From assembly GCF_016808095.1 (NCBI RefSeq), contig NC_068970.1, forward strand, positions 36,056,630-36,120,629: 64,000 nt of DNA, written 5' to 3'. A program made the position numbers and the translations under genes. Numbering within the stretch: the stretch's first letter is position 1; every line of letters starts with the position of its first letter. Shown piece by piece: positions 60,101 through 64,000 of the stretch. This stretch comes from Vigna angularis (lineage: Eukaryota > Streptophyta > Magnoliopsida > Fabales > Fabaceae). The notes below the pieces were generated by a model. It was not told the origin of the DNA. It did no database searches and was given only the letters and a program-made list of their open reading frames with translations.

Positions 60101-62067
60101 CAAAGTCAAAACCAGCATACTTCTGGAAAAGCAACAATAACAATAACAAAACCCAATTCCTAACTTTGGATTTACTTTAATCTATTTATCAAAACCACTT
60201 CCGGATCCATTATGTTGACCACTGTTTCTCTCAAAGGGCTAAATTTTTGCATAATCTTTTCACAAGTGTAAAACTAAATCTCCCCTGTCTTGTTTCCCAT
60301 TACTGATTTAATAAGAACATATATCAAATATTGGTGACAGAAAAAATATATAAATAAGCATAAAAGACAAGCCAAGTCTCACTTGTTCCACTTTCCACTA
60401 GCACCAGAAGAATATCCTAGGATGTTCCCAGCTGCCATCCATGAGCAAAATATAGCATTTGCCACATTACGTTGATCAGGACCTAAATAGAAGCAAAATT
60501 TTAGTAGCACGACGGCTCCTCACTACCCAACAAACAAGTATTTTGTACAATATGAAAATCAATAATCCCATGGTGGGTGTTGAGAATTTAACAAAGAAAA
60601 CAAGTGAGGCGGACAAACTTTACCAGACAGATCAGCCAAAAGTGCTCGAGCAGGACCCTACAAATTAAATTGGAGAAATGAAGGAGATTAAATTTTCTGC
60701 TGCACAATTGCATCTGTACAAAAAAGATAATATATAATGAAGAAGGTACCAATTAATTTAACAAGCTTACCTGCACCGTGTTGTTAGCAAGGTCCAGCAT
60801 CCAGAACCCAAGAATAAATACAAGAGCAGCCCTTGTTCGGGTTCCTTTAAATGTTCTACAATTCCAGATATATAAATTTATTAACGCCTAACTGGTCAAA
60901 TAGGAGAAATTCAAGAAGTCGAAGAAATAAAATGAGCAAGAAAAGAACAAAAGGTTGGCTACAGTAACCTGCAATGCTCGTGTGTATCACCTAATACATA
61001 TCCAATGTCTGCAGAAAATCCGATTAATATCACCTAAATTACAAGACTTGACTTAGCTTATATATACTGTAGCGTAGAAAAGTAAATCAAAGTAAACAAC
61101 CAATGTCACCGATGCTTACAGCCACAGATATCATAAGAGATCCTGCCAGAATGAACGGCCGCCTTCTGCCAAACCTCGACGTACATTTATCACTCCAAAC
61201 ACCAACGCAGGGTTGAACCTTAAGAAAAATTAAGGCAAACATATGACTTACTAGTTCAAAAGCAACAAGAACAAAAGCATAAACTTGTTCACATCAACCC
61301 GTCAACCTTCCAGAAAAAGTGATTCACAATGCGAATTACAGATTTATTTATCAAAGAACAAATCAGATCCACCTAAATTACAGTACACAAGAACGAAACA
61401 GCAAGGGACAAACATGAATGAACAAGGAGTTCGGCACACAAGCCGATTCATCGTAAAATAGATAAATTCGTTCAACATAGCATTAACTAATGCTGTAAAA
61501 ACGGTGAACACAACACAAGCATACGTTCAACTGAACTCAAAGATAAAGACTGCATTTTTCAATAAGATTAAAGGAAGAGTGTAACATACCACAAGGCCTG
61601 TAATGGGACCACAAAGCCAGATAAAAGAAGAAAAAGCATGTCCTATTCCCAACGTCTGCGCACATAGTTAATCAGGAAGTCACGCTCCAGACACACATTG
61701 CAAATGCAACAACTAATATAGAAACAAATCCACATTCCAATTGCAATAACAAATCGAAGCGCGAAAGAGAAGGATCCGGTGAAACACGCAACCGCAAATA
61801 TCGGACCTGAATGTAGGGCGTTAAGAGAGAGAGCTGCAAGGCCCAACCGAATTGGACGCCAGCGGCTACGGTGCAACTGAGAACGAGATTGACCAAGGAA
61901 GCTCTGTTGCTTGGCGGCGAAGGCGAGTGAATTGACGGCGGCGAGTTGACGTGGATCCGGTGGCCCCGGTGGTCGACATCTACGAGTTCGAGTTCGGGAG
62001 CGGAAGAATCGTCGTGGAGGTTCTTGTAAGGAACGCGGATCGACACTGTGTCTGACTTCCCCGCCAT
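57141..62067 (-). CDS. SUT2: Sucrose/H+ symporter family protein, SUT2/SUC3 type
   Basis: Fourteen coding exons: 62067-61807, 61655-61590, 61218-61120, 61033-60969, 60855-60771, 60657-60624, 60482-60383, 60044-59969, 59520-59161, 59022-58879, 58708-58475, 58318-58255, 58167-58124 and 57308-57141, all GT-AG with consistent phases, total 600 codons. Twelve membrane segments are expected (GPH/major facilitator fold). Signatures: [41 protein letters not shown] then [11 protein letters not shown], and [14 protein letters not shown]. The extended N-terminus ([17 protein letters not shown]) and long central loop (about residues 280-350) followed by [19 protein letters not shown] distinguish the SUT2/SUC3 clade from SUT1 and SUT4. 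Members sit in the plasma membrane, often of phloem cells, as low-affinity sucrose carriers or proposed sensors. An in-frame ATG at 62091 would add eight residues; 62067 fits family N-termini better. The gene looks intact. Confidence 0.95.
57601..57811. mobile_element. Possible MITE in the last intron of the sucrose transporter
   Basis: Intron 13 contains a segment starting GTTTAGTCTCATGTAAAAAT and ending GGACTAAAC with TTTAGTC-type phrases inverted at both ends, as in Mutator-like MITEs. No target duplication found. Confidence 0.35.
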
Positions 62068-62331
62068 TACCACGCGCCTTTGGACATTCACGCGGATCGA
62101 AGTCCCGAACGCGAGAGACTGAAGAAGAGAGAACGACGACTTTTAGGGTTTCTTTTTATCTGTGGTTTTTTTGCGAAATGGGACTGTGAATCGAAATGAA
62201 AGGAAGAAGGTCAAAGAATTTGGGCGGGTGAAGAAAAGAAAGAAGAAATGGAGGCTACCATGGTCGCAAGGAAGATATGATCTGCTCCGTTGCAGCAGCG
62301 TCAAGGATGATACTCGCCCCCTGCTTACACT

Positions 62332-62341
62332 GCCACGTGGC
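62332..62341. promoter_or_regulatory. G-box / ABRE-like palindrome in the sucrose transporter promoter
   Basis: A perfect palindrome GCCACGTGGC with CACGTG core, about 265 bases upstream of the start codon. Such sites bind bZIP and bHLH factors, e.g. in ABA, light or sugar responses. The functional link is inferred from sequence and position only. Confidence 0.5.
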
Positions 62342-62399
62342 AAGTTCGACCGCGTGTGGGTCCACGCCTTATTGAGGTGACCCACTTCTTTTGGAAACT

Positions 62400-62607
62400 C
62401 GAACTCATGAAGGAAACAAATGAAGCAACATATTTACTAATAAACAAATTAATGAATTAAATTGTACAAGAGAATATAATCACAAATGTAAAAGAAATTT
62501 AAGTAGCAGATAATTCCGTTTCTTAGTTTGGATAAGAATGTTAGCATTACTTACTTTCATAATGTTGTTTAAAGAAACTGAAAACGGTAAGAACTATTAA
62601 AAATATG
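62400..62607. other. Short intergenic spacer
   Basis: AT-rich, between the sucrose transporter promoter and the left end of a Mutator-like element. Confidence 0.5.
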
Positions 62608-64000
62608 GTTTAATACCCAATTTTGTCCCCAGTTTGTTTCTGAAATCTCAATATAGTCCCTCTTTAGAAAAGTAATTGTAATGGATCCTTAGTTGTAATT
62701 ATGTGAGTCAAGTTAGTCCATTCCGTTAAATATAAGGAAACGGAGTTAATGGGTTGATGATGTGGCAGTAGTGAGTGGTTAGGTGTCAACATGCAATTTT
62801 GTGCGTGCTTACGTGGTGTTAGGGCAACTGATTTTAAAATTGGGTTTTAATTAGAAATTGGGGATAAATTGATTTGGGGTGATTTGTTGGAGATTAGGGC
62901 ATTTTGGTTTGTGCGAAAGAAGACAAAGGCAGTGATCGCGAGAACCATCAAGTTTAAGACAAAGCATTTGTCAGTGGACGAGCATTCGTGGAGGTCGTGT
63001 TGGTGGGGTAAAGAACGAAAAGCGACATTCGAAGGTGCATTTATGGTAGGTTTTGTTTTGTGTTTGGTTCCTTTCGGTGTGGTCCCCCCAGAACTTTTGA
63101 TTTTTATATGGTTTGTCTGTGTTGTGTAACCCATTGTCAATGCATTTGCTTTGTTTACTGTGGCGACATTATGGTTGTGGTCCCCCCTGATAGTGTGTGG
63201 TACTGTGTTGTGGCATTTGCTTTGTTTACTGTGGTAAATGTGGCTTTGCTTTGTTTGAGTTGTTTATGGTCTGTACAGTGGTATGTTTATGCTTTGTTTT
63301 TTGCTTAGATATCATTTGGGTTAAGGGTTAAGCATAGATTAACTGTGAACAATTTTTATATTAGATAATGTGGCCAACTCAGACATTGAAGTCATGTTTC
63401 ACCATAGAGGGAAATTTGAGAATAATGGGACATTTGGATATCACTATGGTGAAACAACAACTTTAAAAATAGACCCTGATCGATGGAGTTATTTTGAAAT
63501 ATTAAGCATTGTAAAGGAGATGGGTTATAGGAATGTAAAGGACTTATGGTATTCATTGGGTCGTGGTCCTGTATTAGAAGATTGTTTGGAACCTTTATTA
63601 GATGACAAGGGTGCTTGTCATCTGATCAATATTGCTATGTTGAATGGTGAAGCTCACCTTTATGTTATACATAGGGTGTGTGAACCTGAGTATCTTCTGC
63701 AGTTGGAATACTTTTCTGAACCCCAAATTGATAGACCTAGTGGTGAAGGACAAGTTGAGAGAGAGAGTGGTGATTTGCAAGTTGATAGACCTAGTGGTGA
63801 AGAAGAAGTTGAGAGAGAGAGTGCTGAAAAGCAAGTTGAGATAGAGGTTGGTGAAGTAGATGTTGAGGCAGTGGGTGAAGCAGAGGTTGAGACAATAGCA
63901 CCTGAGGTAGAACCTGAATCAGAAGTTGAGCCAGAAGGTATAAAAGTTGAGGTTGATGTAGTGGCTGATGTAGAGGCTATGGTAGAAGTTCAGACAGAGG
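62608..64000 (+). mobile_element. MuDR-type Mutator-like element, left part
   Basis: The left end begins GGTTTAATACCCAATTTTGT at about 62608, a style of terminal repeat shared with the other Mutator-like elements here (GGTTTAATG, GGCTTAAATG). It is followed by about 750 bases of leader and probable intron (GTGGTCCCCCC phrases at 63075 and 63178) and then a transposase-type coding exon that runs off the window. The right end and target duplication are outside. Confidence 0.75.
63365..64000 (+). CDS. MuDR-type transposase, N-terminal PB1-like part (partial)
   Basis: Open without a stop to the right edge. After a TATATTAG acceptor or from the first in-frame ATG at 63394, the frame reads VMFHHRGKFENNG, YFEILSIVKEMGYRNVKDLW, LLDDKGACHLINIA and EAHLYVIHRV. 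This is the PB1-like N-terminal domain found in plant Mutator transposases (usual VYFHHGG..., SYFE...DLGY, HIYVEH). It leads into a highly acidic repeat region, with a 54-bp tandem duplication encoding IDRPSGEGQVERES / VDRPSGEEEVERES (63730-63837), then VEPESEVEPEG. The zinc-finger DNA-binding, DDE catalytic and SWIM domains would lie to the right of the window. An in-frame TGA at 63346-63348 means the start is at 63394 or an upstream exon is spliced on. No stop or frameshift, so this copy may be autonomous. Confidence 0.8.

Noticed and set aside
1..64000. CRISPR arrays, operons or prokaryotic features
   Set aside because: Tandem repeats here lack the regular short repeat-spacer pattern and the intron-containing genes show eukaryotic nuclear DNA.

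Overview
The window is plant nuclear DNA: AT-rich, with GT-AG introns, long gene-free stretches and many layers of transposons. The two intact genes are an HD-Zip class I gene and a SUT2/SUC3-type sucrose transporter. Their protein sequences, and the style of the retroelements, look like a legume, probably a Phaseoleae bean. That placement is inferred, not tested.

Layout. 1-4645: right part of a CACTA DNA transposon that has cut into the gag of a Ty3/gypsy retroelement (4646-7817, minus strand, tRNA-Asp primer site, LTR about 2.1 kb). 8035-16763: a probable CACTA-type element with an arogenate dehydratase fragment, itself split by a clean 3.8-kb CACTA element (10829-14608, TAC target duplication) carrying a CSC1/DUF221-type channel exon. 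18326-21738: three related Mutator-like elements, one with a broken bHLH fragment. 23500-25310: decayed Ty1/copia. 26038-27649 and 27830-28196: two Mutator-like elements, each with a perfect 9-bp target duplication. 32722-34390: the HD-Zip I gene (minus, three coding exons). 41000-45860: a fold-back element, two tandem-repeat arrays, a CACTA end with a PRA1 fragment, and a probable solo LTR. 48566-54105: a Ty1/copia element (minus) with two diverged LTRs, split by a CATTAGT-ended CACTA variant (49570-51363) that carries duplicated FtsJ-methyltransferase pieces and a SWAP/surp-domain exon. 57141-62067: the sucrose transporter gene (minus, 14 coding exons, 599 residues). 62608 to the right edge: left end of an autonomous-looking MuDR-type Mutator element with the start of its transposase gene.

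The intact genes have no obvious functional link to each other. The most striking property is the density of gene-capturing DNA transposons: five elements of two superfamilies carry recognisable pieces of at least six unrelated host genes within about 43 kb, several with splice sites retained, so chimeric transcripts are possible.
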